Shown here: positions 8,548 through 17,902 of the stretch, piece after piece | How the letters are laid out: every line of letters begins with the position of its first letter | How positions within the stretch are numbered: the first letter of the stretch is position 1 | DNA from: WHSW01 sp963846165 | GTDB taxonomy: Bacteria; Actinomycetota; Thermoleophilia; Solirubrobacterales; 70-9 | Assembly: GCA_963846165.1 (NCBI GenBank) | Contig: CAWJUU010000007.1 | Coordinates: 186,001-250,000 of the forward strand | Reading direction: 5' to 3' | Length of the DNA stretch: 64,000 nucleotides | Notes under the pieces: model-generated | Told to the model about the DNA's origin: nothing | The model's input: only the letters and a program-made list of their open reading frames with translations | Database searches by the model: none | Position numbers and translations under genes: made by a program

Positions 8548-11500
8548 ATGGCTTTCGAGGTACGCCTTCTAGGCTCCGTCGAGGCGCTTGTCGATGGGCA
8601 CTCCCTTGCCCTGGGAGGAAGCAAGCAGCGCAGCGTCGTCGCGATGCTCGCGCTGCACGCCAACCGCACGGTGAGCGCCGACACGCTGATCGATGGCCTC
8701 TGGGCCGAGCGCCCGCCCGACAGCGCCGCCAAGAACGTCCAGCTCCACGTCTCGCGGCTGCGAAAGGCGTTTGCCTCTGACGACTGCGGGGCGAGCATCG
8801 TCACCCACGGTCGAGGCTACGAGCTCCGGGTGGCGGAGGGCGCCGTCGACGCCCTGCGCTTCGAGCACCTGGTCGAGGAGGCCGCGCGCGGGCCCGCGAG
8901 CGCCGGGACGAACGGCGCCGCAAGCGCCGCGCTCGAGCTCTGGCGGGGCGCCCCGCTCGCCGACGTCGCCTCCGAGCCCTTCGCCGGACCCGAGATCGGC
9001 CGCCTCGAGGAGCTCCACCTGCGCGCGGTCGAGCTGGCGATCGACGCCGAGCTCGCCGCCGGACGTCACGGCGCGGTGATCGGCCGGCTCCAGGCACTGA
9101 TCGCCGAGCATCCGCTCAACGAGCGCTTTCACGGCCAGCGAATGCTCGCCCTCTACCGCGCCGGGCGCCGGTCCGAGGCTCTGGATGCCTACCGCCAGGC
9201 CCACCGGACGCTGACCGAGGAGATCGGGATCGAGCCCGGGGCCGAGTTGCGCCAGCTCCAGGAGGGCATCCTCGCGCAGGACCCCGCCCTCGACGCGCCG
9301 GCGCCGCCCGAAGAGCTGCCCCGCCAGCTCGAGGGCGGCTCGCCGCTGCTCGCCGGGCGCGACGCTGAGCTGGGCTGGCTGCGTGAGCGCTGGCAGGAGG
9401 CTCGGTCGGGTCGGTCACGGGTGGCGCTCGTCTCGGGCCCATCCGGAATCGGCAAGACCCGGCTCGTCGCCGAGCTCGCGGCCGAGGTGCACCGCACCGG
9501 GGCCACGATCCTCTACGCCGCGGGCTCCGGGGCACCGGAGGCGGCGCTGGACGCGGTCCGCGCCGCGGGGAGAGCGAGCGCCCGACGCTGCTCGTCCTCG
9601 ACGACGCGGATGACGCGACGCCCGCGGTGCTCGAGGCCGCGGCGCGCCTCGCCGCGCAACCGCGCGAGGCGCCGCTGCTCATCCTCACGCTCTCCCGAGA
9701 GGAGCAGGGAGGGCCGGCGTTCGCGGACCTCGTGCCGACCGCAACGCCGCAGCGTCTGGCCCTGGATCGCCTGCAGGCCGACGCGGCCGCCGAGATCGCC
9801 GCCCTCTACGCGCCCGCCGACGGCGTGGGGATGCCGGTGGAGAGGCTGATGGCAGAGAGCGACGGGGTGCCCCTTCGCGTGCACCGGGCGGCGAGCGCGT
9901 GGGCCCAGGCGCAGGCGACCGAGCGGCTGAAGGCGAAGGTCGGGCGGACGGTGGGCGAGCGCGATCTGGGCGCGGCCCAGGCGGAGCTGGCGGGAACCGT
10001 CGCCGACCTTCAGATCGCGCGCGAGCGATCGTACCTCTACGTGGTCGAGGAGCCGGCCGATCCCTCGGCGCCCGAGGTCTGCCCGTTCCGCGGTCTGGCG
10101 CCCTTCGACGCGGCTCATGCCGAGTACTTCTTCGGCCGCGAGCGACTCGTCGCCGGCCTCGTCGCGCGGCTCGTCGGCTCCACCCGACTAGCAGTCTTCG
10201 GGCCGTCTGGAAGCGGCAAGTCCTCGGTGCTTCGCGCCGGGCTGCTGCCGGCGCTGGCGAACGGGGTGCTGCCGGGCTCGGAGCGCTGGCGGCAGGTGCT
10301 GATCCGACCGGGCGAGCACCCGCTCGCGGCGCTGCGAGGCGCCCTGGGACGCCTCTTGCCCGCTGGAAGCGACCGCGACGGCGATGACCCGTTCGCCGCG
10401 GCGCTCGGCTCGCTCGCACCCGACGTGCGCCTGGTCCTCGCCGTGGATCAGTTCGAGGAGCTGTTCACCGCCTGTCGCGACGCGGGCGAGCGCACCGCGT
10501 TTGTCGAGGCGCTCATCGACGCCGCTGACGATCCCGACCAACGCGCGGTCGTCGTGCTCGCCATCCGCGCTGACTTCTACGGGCGCTGCGCCGAGTATCC
10601 GGCGCTGTCGGCACAGATCAGCGCCAACAACGTGCTGGTCGGGCCGATGACACGCGAGGAGCTGCGGCGGGCGATCGAGCTCCCAGTCCGGCGGGCGGGG
10701 CTGCGGGTCGAGCCCGAGCTGGTCTCGGCACTCGTCGATGACGTCGCCGACCAGCCCGGCGGGCTGCCCCTGCTGTCCACCGCACTGCTCGAGCTCTGGG
10801 AGGATCGAAGCGGGCGCACCCTGCGCGAAGCGAGCTATGCGACGAGCGGCGGCGTCAGTGGTGCGGTCGCGCGCCTGGCTGAGCGCGCCTACGGGCGCCT
10901 GAGCGAGCCGCAACGCGAGCGGGCGCGGGCGATCCTGCTCCGCCTCGCGGGACGCCGAGGAGGCGGCGCTCGTACGGAGGCGGGTCCCGCTCTCGGAGTT
11001 GGAGGTCGAGCGAGACGAGGATGCGGCCGGCGCCCTCGCCGTCCTGACCGACAGCCGGCTCATCACCGTGGACGAGGGCACGGTCGAGGTCGCCCACGAG
11101 GCGCTGCTGGGCGAGTGGCCGCGCTTGCGCGGCTGGCTCGAGGAGGACGCCGATGGCCGGCGCCTGCACCAGCACCTGATCCACGCGGCCGGCGAGTGGC
11201 GGGGCTCCGGGCGCGAGCCCGGCGAGCTCTACCGCGGCGCCCGGCTCGCCTCGGCGCTCGACTGGGCGGCGAGCCACGACCCGGAGCTGAACCAGCTCGA
11301 GCACTCCTTCCTCGACGAGAGCCGGGCCGCGAGCGAGCGCGACGCCGAGCGCCAGCGTCACGCCGTCCGTCGCCTGCGGACGCTGCTCGCCGGGGTCGGG
11401 GTGCTGCTCGCCGCCGCGGTCGTCGCCGGGGTGATCGCGCTCTCGGAGCGCCAGGGCGCGCGCAGCGCCGCCACCGTCGCCGACGCCGAGCGCCTCGGCG

Positions 11501-13593
11501 CCCAGGCCCTCACCGAGAACCTCGATCAAGCGCTGCGGCTCGCAACCGCCGGCGTCGCCCTCGACGACTCGGTCGCCACCCGCTCCAGCCTCCTATCGAC
11601 GCTGCTTCGCAACCCCGCGGCGATCCGCGTCCTCACCCCTACCGGCGAGGAGCTCCCTGCGCTCGCGCTGAGCCCCGACGGGGAAACCCTCGCGGCCAGC
11701 GACGCAGACGGTACCGTGACCCTGCTCGATAGCGATACCTACGAGGTACTCGGCGATCATCAGGCGCCCGCAACGGCCTTCGTCATCGCCTTCGATCCGC
11801 AGGGCGACTCGCTCGCCGTCGCGGAGGACTCCAGGGCAACGGGAGGAACGCTGGAGATTCTCGACGCGGCTACCGGGCGGGTGCGCAGCTCGACCTCGCT
11901 TGCCGCCGGCCGAGGGTTCGCGCCCTTCGGCATCGTCATCTACGCTCCGGACGGACGAAGCTTGTTCGTCCCCTACTCCCGCGGTGACTCCATGTTCCTG
12001 CGTCGGTACGACGCCCGCCGGGGCACGCCGCTCGGAAAGCCCGTACGCGTCGGGAGCGTCGATCAGCCGCTGGGCGTGACCCCGGACGGGCGCGTCCTGG
12101 TCCACTCGGAACGGGGGGTCAAAGCGCTCGACGCGGAAACGCTTCGCGTCATCCGCCGCTACCCCGTCAGCGGGGGGACCGCCGTCAGCCCCGACGGGCG
12201 CACCCTCGCGATCGAGCCCCCCGACGGGGGCCTTGGCCTGCTCGACCTCGCCTCCGGAAGGGTGCGGACGCTGACCGGCCCGGAGGCGGGCACGCCCATG
12301 GCCTTCAGCCCCGACGGGCGTACCCTCTCGACCGTCGAGGACGATGGGAGCGTGATCCTGTGGGACGTCGAGCAGGGGGTCCCGACCGAAACCCTCGAGG
12401 GCCACACGGGCGTCACCGAAACGCATGCCTTCAGCCCCGACGGGCGTACCCTGTATACGGCCGGCAACGACGGCCGCGTGATCGTCTGGGACGTGGCCGG
12501 GGACCGCCGGCTCGGGCGCCCGTTCCCAAGGGGATTGCGCGGCTGGGAGCCCGGGCACGATTATCCGCCTGCGTTCGCGCTCAGCCCCGATGGACGCGCC
12601 CTGGCCGTCGCGAGGCTCGACGGCCGGGTGGAGCTGATCGACACCGAGACGCTGCGCAGGACGGCGAGCTTCGAGGCCTTCCCCGGCAGGGCGGCAGCGG
12701 CGATCGATTACTCGGCCGATGGACGTCGGCTGGCGGTGGCGGGAGAGGGTGGCGGCGTCGGGGTCTGGGACGTCGAGTCGCGAGCGCAGGTCGGCGCGCT
12801 CCTTCGCGCTCCCCGGGGCCCTCGGGCGGCCAACCCGCGGCCCGTCCAGGCGCTCGCCTTCGGCCAGGGGGATCTGCTCGCCGCGGCGGAGGTGGGGGGC
12901 GCGGTGCGGATCTGGGACGTCGGCCGGCGCGAGCTGCTTCGACCGCCGCTGCGCCTGCCTCCCTCCGTGTACGCGCTGGCGTTCAGCCCGGACGGCTCGC
13001 AGCTGGCGGTTCCGTTCGGTGCTGACTCCGACAAAGGTCCCAACGGAGTCGAGATCCTCGACGTCGCAAGCGGGGAGCGGGTTGCGAGGCTTTCCCCCGG
13101 CGGCGAGGTCGGCTCGGTTGCCTTTTCCCCCGACGGCAGCCTGCTCGCGGGTGGCATGGTCGACGGCGGCGCGCACCTCTGGGCGACCGACGGCTGGCTG
13201 CGGGTGGGAGGTCCGCTCGCTCGCTCGACCGCGTCCACTCTCGTAGTGGAGTTCTCACCGGACGGGCACACGCTTGCGACCTCACACTCGGACCACTCGG
13301 TGGCGCTCTTGGACGTCGCCTCGCAGAAGCCGATCGGGCCCCCCCTGGGCAAGTCCTGGGGGGAAGATGCCGGGGTGACGGCGCGATTCACCCCCGACGG
13401 CGCCCGCCTGTTCGTGCTATCCGACCCCGGGGAGGGCAGTGCATCGAACCTCTGGCGCGCGACCCGCTGGGAGGTCGATCCCGAGCTCTGGCTGCAACGC
13501 GCGTGCGCCGTCGCCGGCGGCGGCCTCACTCCCGAGCAGTGGGAAGAGGTCGTGCCCGAGCAGGATTATCGGTCCGTCTGCCCCTCCGGCTGA
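8548..13593 (+). CDS. Giant SARP-type regulator with STAND NTPase and WD40 repeats (two frameshifts)
   Basis: Joining three frames gives about 1,680 residues. The order is: OmpR-like DNA-binding domain (about 1-95, VRLLGSVEALVDGHSLALGG); bacterial transcriptional activation domain (about 100-250, ending YRQAHRTLTEEIGIEPGAEL); a P-loop at about 297 (SGPSGIGKTR); a second, nSTAND1-like NTPase with Walker A FGPSGSGKSS at about 550 and Walker B VLAVDQFEELF at about 631; one membrane helix at about 945-965; and then about a dozen WD40-like repeats with the recurring phrase FSPDGRTL. Frameshifts lie near 9570 and 10952, each repaired by one extra G in a G run. Probably a signal-gated transcription regulator. 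The single helix would put the propeller on the other side of the membrane from the DNA-binding end. Confidence 0.8.
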
Positions 13594-13941
13594 CGATCTC
13601 GAGCGCGGCCCGCTCGTAGACCGCGTGCGTGCCGGGTGTGTATCGCCGTGTTGGAGCCTTTGCGCTGTCAACCGGCACCGCGCCTCGCCTCGCTGCGGCT
13701 CGATCCGCCCCGAGCCGCAAGGATCACCCCCAGCGCCCTCGATCCCGGGCTCGTGGCGATCGGTCGGAGCCGGGTGGCGTCGACGCCAATCCCATACGCC
13801 CTCGGAGTGGCAGCGCCGGCACCAGGAGCTCAACCCGGTGGAGACCTTCGGGTTTCGCGGGAGCTCGGAAACGGGAAGCGTCTGGCGACAGTGGGTGCAG
13901 GCCTGTTTGCCGTTGACGATTTGCGTGGACCATCGTTTCAC
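13417..13941 (-). CDS. Zinc-ribbon-like reading frame, 3' end uncertain
   Basis: From a GTG at 13941, with GAAAGCGAGG just upstream, the frame reads KQACTHCRQTLPVSELP and later WCRRCHSEG, a C-x2-C / C-x2-C pair about 30 residues apart. It resembles small HNH or endonuclease VII-like zinc ribbons, but I cannot assign a family. Only the first 60 or so codons (13941 to about 13765) look like protein. Beyond that the frame runs without a stop to 13417, antisense to the end of the WD40 gene. The true end is probably lost to a frameshift. A truncated NTF2-like fragment lies immediately upstream in the same frame. Confidence 0.35.
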   Translation of the reverse strand: MKRWSTQIVNGKQACTHCRQTLPVSELPRNPKVSTGLSSWCRRCHSEGVWDWRRRHPAPTDRHEPGIEGAGGDPCGSGRIEPQRGEARCRLTAQRLQHGDTHPARTRSTSGPRSRSSAGGADGPIILLGHDLFPLLGSEAAAGDGARALQPELGIDLPAGRAPEVRCTALPGVG

Positions 13942-13944
13942 CTC

Positions 13945-14119
13945 GCTTTCTACACGGACAGGTGGCACGGTGTTCGAGCGAGATGTGTTCGCGATCCGAA
14001 CCCACCCCCGGCGCAGGAACTCGACATCGGGGTCGCATTCGGCCAACATCGCTTCGACGTCTTCGGCCGTCCCACGCATCAGCGGCGCGCTTGGTCTGCT
14101 CGATGTTCTCCTGCGACAT
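13945..14119 (-). pseudogene. NTF2/SnoaL-like paralog, N-terminal fragment
   Basis: Starts like its neighbours (MSQENIEQTKRAADAW from the ATG at 14119). After one frameshift near 14070 it continues as EDVEAMLAECDPDVEFLRRG, the normal first beta strand region. It is cut off after about 45 residues and fuses with the zinc-ribbon frame. It lies 3 bp downstream of the intact paralog at 14123-14524. It looks like the broken end of the minus-strand paralog cluster. Confidence 0.6.
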
Positions 14120-14122
14120 CGC

Positions 14123-14524
14123 CTACTGGCCCAGCCCGACAGCTTGCAGCGCCTGGGCGCGGTCAAGGTAGTAGTCGGCCTCGACGATCAGGCCGTCTCT
14201 CAGGCGGTGCACGACGGCGAAGGACTGCGTGTAGGGCGTATCGCTCGCCGCGCTCCCGACCATGCGCGTGCAGGCGACGTAGCGGCCGTCTCCGACCTCG
14301 ATCAGGTCATCGAGGCGGACCTCAATCGGTCCCACCAGCTCGATCAGGCTTTGCATCCGTGCGAGCGCAGCGGCACGGCCTCTGAAGACTCCGGCGTTGG
14401 GCCAGCCCGGTCCCTCGCGGTAAACGGCGTCCTCGGCCCAGAACTGATCCGTGACCGCCGCCGGACCCGCCTCGTTCCAGACCTCATAGGCCCGGCGGAT
14501 TCTGTCGGCGTTCTCCTGCGACAC
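14123..14524 (-). CDS. NTF2/SnoaL-like protein
   Basis: A 133-residue single-domain protein of the cystatin-like alpha+beta fold. It begins MSQENADRIRRAYEVWNEAG and ends DYYLDRAQALQAVGLGQ. The central Gly-rich turn VFRGRAAALARMQ is typical. The fold forms a small cone-shaped pocket. Family members include isomerases, cyclases and hydrolases, so no reaction can be assigned. It is one of at least seven related genes or fragments between 13.9 and 19.9 kb. Its sequence is clearly diverged from the neighbours apart from the two ends. The upstream intergenic sequence carries a 13-bp direct duplication. Confidence 0.8.
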   Translation of the reverse strand: MSQENADRIRRAYEVWNEAGPAAVTDQFWAEDAVYREGPGWPNAGVFRGRAAALARMQSLIELVGPIEVRLDDLIEVGDGRYVACTRMVGSAASDTPYTQSFAVVHRLRDGLIVEADYYLDRAQALQAVGLGQ

Positions 14525-14540
14525 CGCCTACTCCGACCGC

Positions 14541-14942
14541 CTACTCCGACAGCCCGGCGGCTTCGAGGGCCGACTTCCAGCTGAAGTGCACGTCCACCCG
14601 CGCCAGCTCGCCGTCCAACACTTCGGCGATCCATCCGACGGCCAGTTCCATCGGGTTACCCCCGGCCTTGATCCGTCCGCGCTGAACCAGAAGCGCCAGA
14701 GCCCGATTGCCGCCGAGATCGACCACTCGCGCCAGGTCCAGACGGTACTCGTCGAAGTTCTTCCCCCAGGACTCGGCGAGTTCGCGCAGCCCGTCGCGTC
14801 CTCTATAGACCTGCTTCTCCAACCACTCGGGCGGCGCATGCCAGGCGAGCTCGGGGTGAACGTAGGCAAGCGCCGCATCCAAGCCACGCGTGTTGAACGC
14901 CTCGACGACGCGGTTCACCGTCTCCACGTTCTCCTGCGACAT
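14541..14942 (-). CDS. NTF2/SnoaL-like protein
   Basis: A 133-residue paralog. It starts MSQENVETVNRVVEAFNTRG and ends SWKSALEAAGLSE. The middle (HPELAWHAPPEWLEKQVYRG) follows the family pattern of an aromatic-rich first strand and then a Y-x-G-R-x-G turn. It is upstream of the 14123-14524 paralog on the same strand with a 16-bp gap that contains a repeated stop-codon segment (CGCCTACTCCGAC twice on the plus strand). Function is unknown. By fold it is a small-molecule-binding or catalytic pocket protein. Confidence 0.82.
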   Translation of the reverse strand: MSQENVETVNRVVEAFNTRGLDAALAYVHPELAWHAPPEWLEKQVYRGRDGLRELAESWGKNFDEYRLDLARVVDLGGNRALALLVQRGRIKAGGNPMELAVGWIAEVLDGELARVDVHFSWKSALEAAGLSE

Positions 14943-15007
14943 CGACTACGGAGTATCTCGGAAGCTTTGAAGCGCAACGTTGCGCTTCTCGTCCAACGCG
15001 CAGCTTT

Positions 15008-15397
15008 CTACGATGAAGCGCCGGCTTCGGCTGATCGAGGGGATGCGCTGGCGCCCTCGGGCGGTTCGGCGAACGCGATCTTGTTCCCATCCGGATCGGG
15101 GACGTTCACGTGGCGGACGCCGGTCGAGTAGGTCTCGATCGGTTCGTGCTCGATACCCTCGGCAGCGAGGCGCCCGAGGAGCGCGTCGAGCCCAGCGACT
15201 GCGAGGGTGATCCGGCCTGCGCCCGCCTGCGCCGCGTTCGGCTCGATGAAGAGCGTGGCGTGCTTGTCGATCTCCCAGAGGATCTCTTCCCCTACGCGAA
15301 GGTCTGGGGGTCGCCCGAAGAACCGCGTGTACCAATCAAGGCTTGCGTCGAGATCGGTTACCGGGACGCCGGCGAAGAGGTCGGTGATCGCGCTCAT
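15008..15397 (-). CDS. VOC-family (glyoxalase/bleomycin-resistance-like) protein
   Basis: A 129-residue protein with the vicinal oxygen chelate pattern. The N-terminal FAGVPVTDLDASLDWYTRFF gives the first beta-alpha-beta module, and HVNVPDPDGNKIAFAEPPEG gives the second with its metal-site Glu/Asp context. Members bind a metal and act as lyases, dioxygenases or drug-binding proteins. The substrate cannot be told from sequence. It sits upstream of the minus-strand NTF2-like cluster and is oriented the same way. Its C-terminal tail is Ala/Ser-rich and probably disordered. Confidence 0.8.
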   Translation of the reverse strand: MSAITDLFAGVPVTDLDASLDWYTRFFGRPPDLRVGEEILWEIDKHATLFIEPNAAQAGAGRITLAVAGLDALLGRLAAEGIEHEPIETYSTGVRHVNVPDPDGNKIAFAEPPEGASASPRSAEAGASS

Positions 15398-15516
15398 CTC
15401 AGGGCAGTCATATACCGTCGTCTCCTCAGAGACTTAGACCGACGCCTGGTGCAAGAGTCATCGGCGTCCATCGCTGCTGCTCCGCGCGACATGAAAGCGA
15501 CGCCGTTTGGGCTCAC

Positions 15517-15645
15517 CTACGCGTCAGATGGATCGAGGCCGACTCGCAAGACCAGCGTATGGCCCTGCTCGCCGTTTTCGACCTGAACCTCCTGCTCGCT
15601 GAGCGAAGCACAGACGAAGTTGTGGCGGGTGAGGGTGATCGCCAC
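15517..15645 (-). CDS. Possible 42-residue protein or coding remnant
   Basis: From a GTG at 15645 the frame reads VAITLTRHNFVCASLSEQEV and ends RVGLDPSDA at a TAG. The composition is protein-like, with alternating hydrophobic strands, unlike the arginine-rich shadow frames around it. A stop lies 12 bp before the GTG, and a neighbouring frame reads GHHGYAADDGR up to that point. It may therefore be the end of a longer frameshifted gene. No family recognised. Confidence 0.25.
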   Translation of the reverse strand: MAITLTRHNFVCASLSEQEVQVENGEQGHTLVLRVGLDPSDA

Positions 15646-15771
15646 GCGGCGCGACCGTCATCGGCCGCGTAGCCGTGGTGGCCCGGGCCACGGATCGGCG
15701 CCGATACAGGCGGATACCGGCGGATTTGGGCACTGGAACGGAGCTGGTGCCCAATCGCTGCGGCCACCGCG

Positions 15772-15905
15772 CTACTCCGGAAGCCCGGAGGCCTCGAGGA
15801 CCTCTATGGGATCGAGGTAGGTCACGGCCGTCATGGCCTTTGGCTTCCCCCAACTCGACCAAGCAACCGGAGGGGCGATTCGATTCGATCTCGACTCCGC
15901 TCTCG
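15772..15905 (-). pseudogene. C-terminal scar of an NTF2/SnoaL-like paralog
   Basis: The minus strand reads MTAVTYLDPIEVLEASGLPE followed by a stop at 15772. This matches the last strand and the ALEAAGLSE tail of the family. No start or first half can be found upstream in any frame. It is one of several tail-only or head-only fragments of this paralog family in the region. Confidence 0.5.
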
Positions 15906-16166
15906 CTGCCAAGCGTGCGGAAGCGACGGCTTGCGTCGAGCCGGTCGCCCAGAGCCTCAGTAGATGTCTCGAGAAGCGCTGGTCGCCGGGGAACGCAACC
16001 AGGGCCCCGTCCGGCGGCGCCGCGGTCTGCTTGGCGTAACTGCGCCAAGGTTGCGACCCCTTTATGAGACAGCGACAAAACGACGGTGAGAGAAGCGTGA
16101 GCATGAGAGCTTTTCTCATTCGAAGTTCATGTCGCTCTCACCGACCGACCCTAGGGTCAGCTCCGG

Positions 16167-16784
16167 GTGACATCGGAAGAGATGGGCCGGCAGGCACACG
16201 AATCGCACTCGAGGACCAGCCCGCGGAGCGCGCAGAACACGCGGAGCGGCCAGAACGGTCTCGAGCGGCAGGCGATCGTCGCCGCCAAGCGAGGCGATTG
16301 GGACGCGATTCACTATCTCTACGCCCGCTACGCGGACGACGTGTTCGGCTACGTGCAGAGCATCGTGCGTGATCACCACGAGGCGGAGGACATCACCCAG
16401 AACGTATTCGCAAAGCTGATCACGGCGATCGAGAAGTACGAAGAGCGCGCGGTCCCCTTCGCCGCCTGGATCATGCGGGTCGCTCGCAACGCAACCCTCG
16501 ATCACCTGCGGGCTCGACGGCAGATCCCGGTCAAGGAGGTACGCGCCAGCTCCGAGGCCTACCAGGAACCGGACCTCGAGCGCCACGAATCGCTAAAGCA
16601 AGCACTCGCGCGGCTTCCCGCTGAGCAGCGCAAGGTCCTCGTGCTGCGGCAGGTCATCGGCCTGTCGCCGAGCGAGACCGCCGAGCGCCTTGGCACGAGC
16701 GAGAGCTCGGTACAAGGGGTTCACCACCGCGGCCGTAAAGCGCTGCGAGCCACCCTCACGGAGCTGGACGCGCGGCGCCGATGA
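16167..16784 (+). CDS. ECF-type RNA polymerase sigma factor
   Basis: A 205-residue sigma-70 family member with only regions 2 and 4. After a basic, low-complexity N-terminus of about 35 residues, region 2 runs through about 55-125 (FGYVQSIVRDHHEAEDITQN, then AWIMRVARNATLDHLRARRQ). Region 4 is at about 145-195 with the helix-turn-helix LSPSETAERLGTSESSVQGV. The start is the GTG at 16167. It directs RNA polymerase to a small stress regulon. No membrane anti-sigma gene is adjacent. The only neighbour is the double ribbon-helix-helix-like gene, convergent with a 13-bp gap. Confidence 0.9.
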   Translation: MTSEEMGRQAHESHSRTSPRSAQNTRSGQNGLERQAIVAAKRGDWDAIHYLYARYADDVFGYVQSIVRDHHEAEDITQNVFAKLITAIEKYEERAVPFAAWIMRVARNATLDHLRARRQIPVKEVRASSEAYQEPDLERHESLKQALARLPAEQRKVLVLRQVIGLSPSETAERLGTSESSVQGVHHRGRKALRATLTELDARRR

Positions 16785-16797
16785 CGGTGGCGGAGGG

Positions 16798-17214
16798 TTA
16801 GTCGCCTTCCTCGGCGTCGAGGATCCGGCGAACGGCGCGGCCCGAGTCGAGATCGGCGAGGTAGAGAAGGGAAGCGTGTTCGACGACCCGGGGTAGCTGG
16901 GCGCCCTGTCTCTCGGCTTCCTGCTGGAGCACCTGCCAGATCCTCGACGGCATATGAAGCTCGAGCTCGCGTGGCTCGCCTTTGCCATCGTGATCGCGAA
17001 AGCGCGGCAGCCGCGTTGCGGCCCGCCCGACCTCGGCCTCGACGGCGAAGTATCCGCAAGCGTCAGCGATCAGGCTCTCGATCGACTCGTGGTGACCCCG
17101 GGCAGCGGCCTCAAGAGCCTGCCAGCCGAACCGATCAAGACGAACGGCGAGGCGGTGTCGTTCCCGAGTTGCGCTCGGACCCGCCGCCTCCGGCCGCTTC
17201 TCGGTCACCTCCAT
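16798..17214 (-). CDS. Possible double ribbon-helix-helix protein
   Basis: A 138-residue protein made of two similar halves. Residues about 20-60 (RLAVRLDRFGWQALEAAARG, then SIESLIADACGYFAVEAE) and about 85-125 (ELELHMPSRIWQVLQQEAER, then LPRVVEHASLLYLADLD) each look like a short beta strand followed by two helices. That is the outline of a ribbon-helix-helix DNA-binding unit, so one chain could mimic the usual dimer. I do not recognise a named family. It is convergent with the ECF sigma factor gene 13 bp away. A regulatory partnership is possible but not shown. Confidence 0.6.
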   Translation of the reverse strand: MEVTEKRPEAAGPSATRERHRLAVRLDRFGWQALEAAARGHHESIESLIADACGYFAVEAEVGRAATRLPRFRDHDGKGEPRELELHMPSRIWQVLQQEAERQGAQLPRVVEHASLLYLADLDSGRAVRRILDAEEGD

Positions 17215-17325
17215 TCACTCCCTACTCGACATTGTGAAGAGATTCTTAGCGCATCTTCATCTTGCCGCCACGTTCGGATTCGCGCACGTTGCGGGAATAC
17301 GAAGTACCTATGCGGGACCCTCCAT

Positions 17326-17405
17326 GAACCTGTGCTGGCCCTCCACAACCTGTACTAACCCTACGGAACCTGTACTAGCCGTCCAGAACCTGTCCCTGGC
17401 CCGCG
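17326..17405 (+). repeat. Four tandem copies of a 20-bp repeat
   Basis: Four consecutive 20-bp units start at 17326, 17346, 17366 and 17386, each beginning (G/C)AACCTGT. The core is GAACCTGTACTAGCC with variation in the last five bases. A fainter partial unit precedes them. The block ends where the Ig-like coding fragment begins. The units contain in-frame stops in at least one reading frame, so they are not a coding repeat there. Possible roles are protein-binding iterons, a recombination site or slippage-derived satellite DNA. Confidence 0.75.
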
Positions 17406-17673
17406 TCGGTCGCCTTCCCCACCCGAGACCACGATCACCAAGGGCGCTCCGAACAAGACCGAGAAGAGCAAGGTCAAGTTCAAGTTCAGCTCCAATGAGC
17501 CGGGCTTGACCTTCGAGTGCAAGATTGACAAGAAGCCGTTCAAGCCGTGCACCCCGCCCAAGACGGTCAAGAACCTCGACGAGGGCAAGCACAAGTTCAA
17601 GGTCCGGGCCATCGACGCGGCGGGCAACGTCGATCCCTCTGCGGCGAAGGACAAGTTCAAGGTGGTGGACTGA
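17359..17673 (+). pseudogene. Bacterial Ig-like domain fragment (5' truncated)
   Basis: After the tandem repeat, an open frame without a start codon reads PETTITKGAPNKTEKSKVKF, then SSNEPGLTFECKIDKKPF, and ends AIDAAGNVDPSAAKDKFKVV with a TGA at 17671. This is the last Ig-like repeat of the type found in large secreted proteins of Thermoleophilia. All upstream repeats and the signal peptide are missing. Lysine-rich composition sets it apart from surrounding genes. A second scar of the same domain lies at 20522-20587. Confidence 0.65.
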
Positions 17674-17902
17674 GCGCGGTCGCCATCGCGCGATACTGCG
17701 CGGGCGATGTCGAAGCAGCTCGACGTTCGGCGGCAGGTCATCGCGGATCGTCCTCTCATCGCGGCCCCGCCCCCGGCTTCTGGTTCGTCATCTGGCTCCT
17801 CAAGCTTCGTCCGTGGGTGTCGGCGGTGGCTCGGCGGTCTTTGCTCCAGCGCACACGAAGTCGGGTTAGAGTCAGTGACAACCAACGACAAAGGAGGCTC
17901 CG
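17674..17902. other. Intergenic region before the ABM-like gene
   Basis: About 230 bp with no convincing gene. A TAGAGT hexamer at about 17867 could be a -10 box for the downstream gene, and AAAGGAGG about 6 bp before its GTG is a good ribosome site. Nothing else recognised. Confidence 0.3.

Larger units (their letters stand above)
15398..16166. other. Mostly non-coding stretch with gene remnants
   Basis: About 770 bp between the VOC gene and the sigma factor. It holds a possible 42-codon frame at 15517-15645 and a C-terminal scar of an NTF2-like paralog near 15772 (listed separately). An inverted repeat ATGAGA-GCTTT-TCTCAT at 16103-16119 lies 48 bp before the sigma-factor start and could be an operator. 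Long frames on both strands here have no family resemblance and shift composition repeatedly. I regard the rest as degraded accessory DNA. Confidence 0.4.

Noticed and set aside
8128..9849. Start of the SARP gene at 8128
   Set aside because: The upstream 140 codons run antisense over the integrase remnant. The DNA-binding domain begins naturally at the ATG at 8548 (MAFEVRLLGS).
14586..15131. A plus-strand frame of 181 codons opposite the minus-strand NTF2-like gene
   Set aside because: It covers a conserved family member on the other strand and has no recognisable domain.
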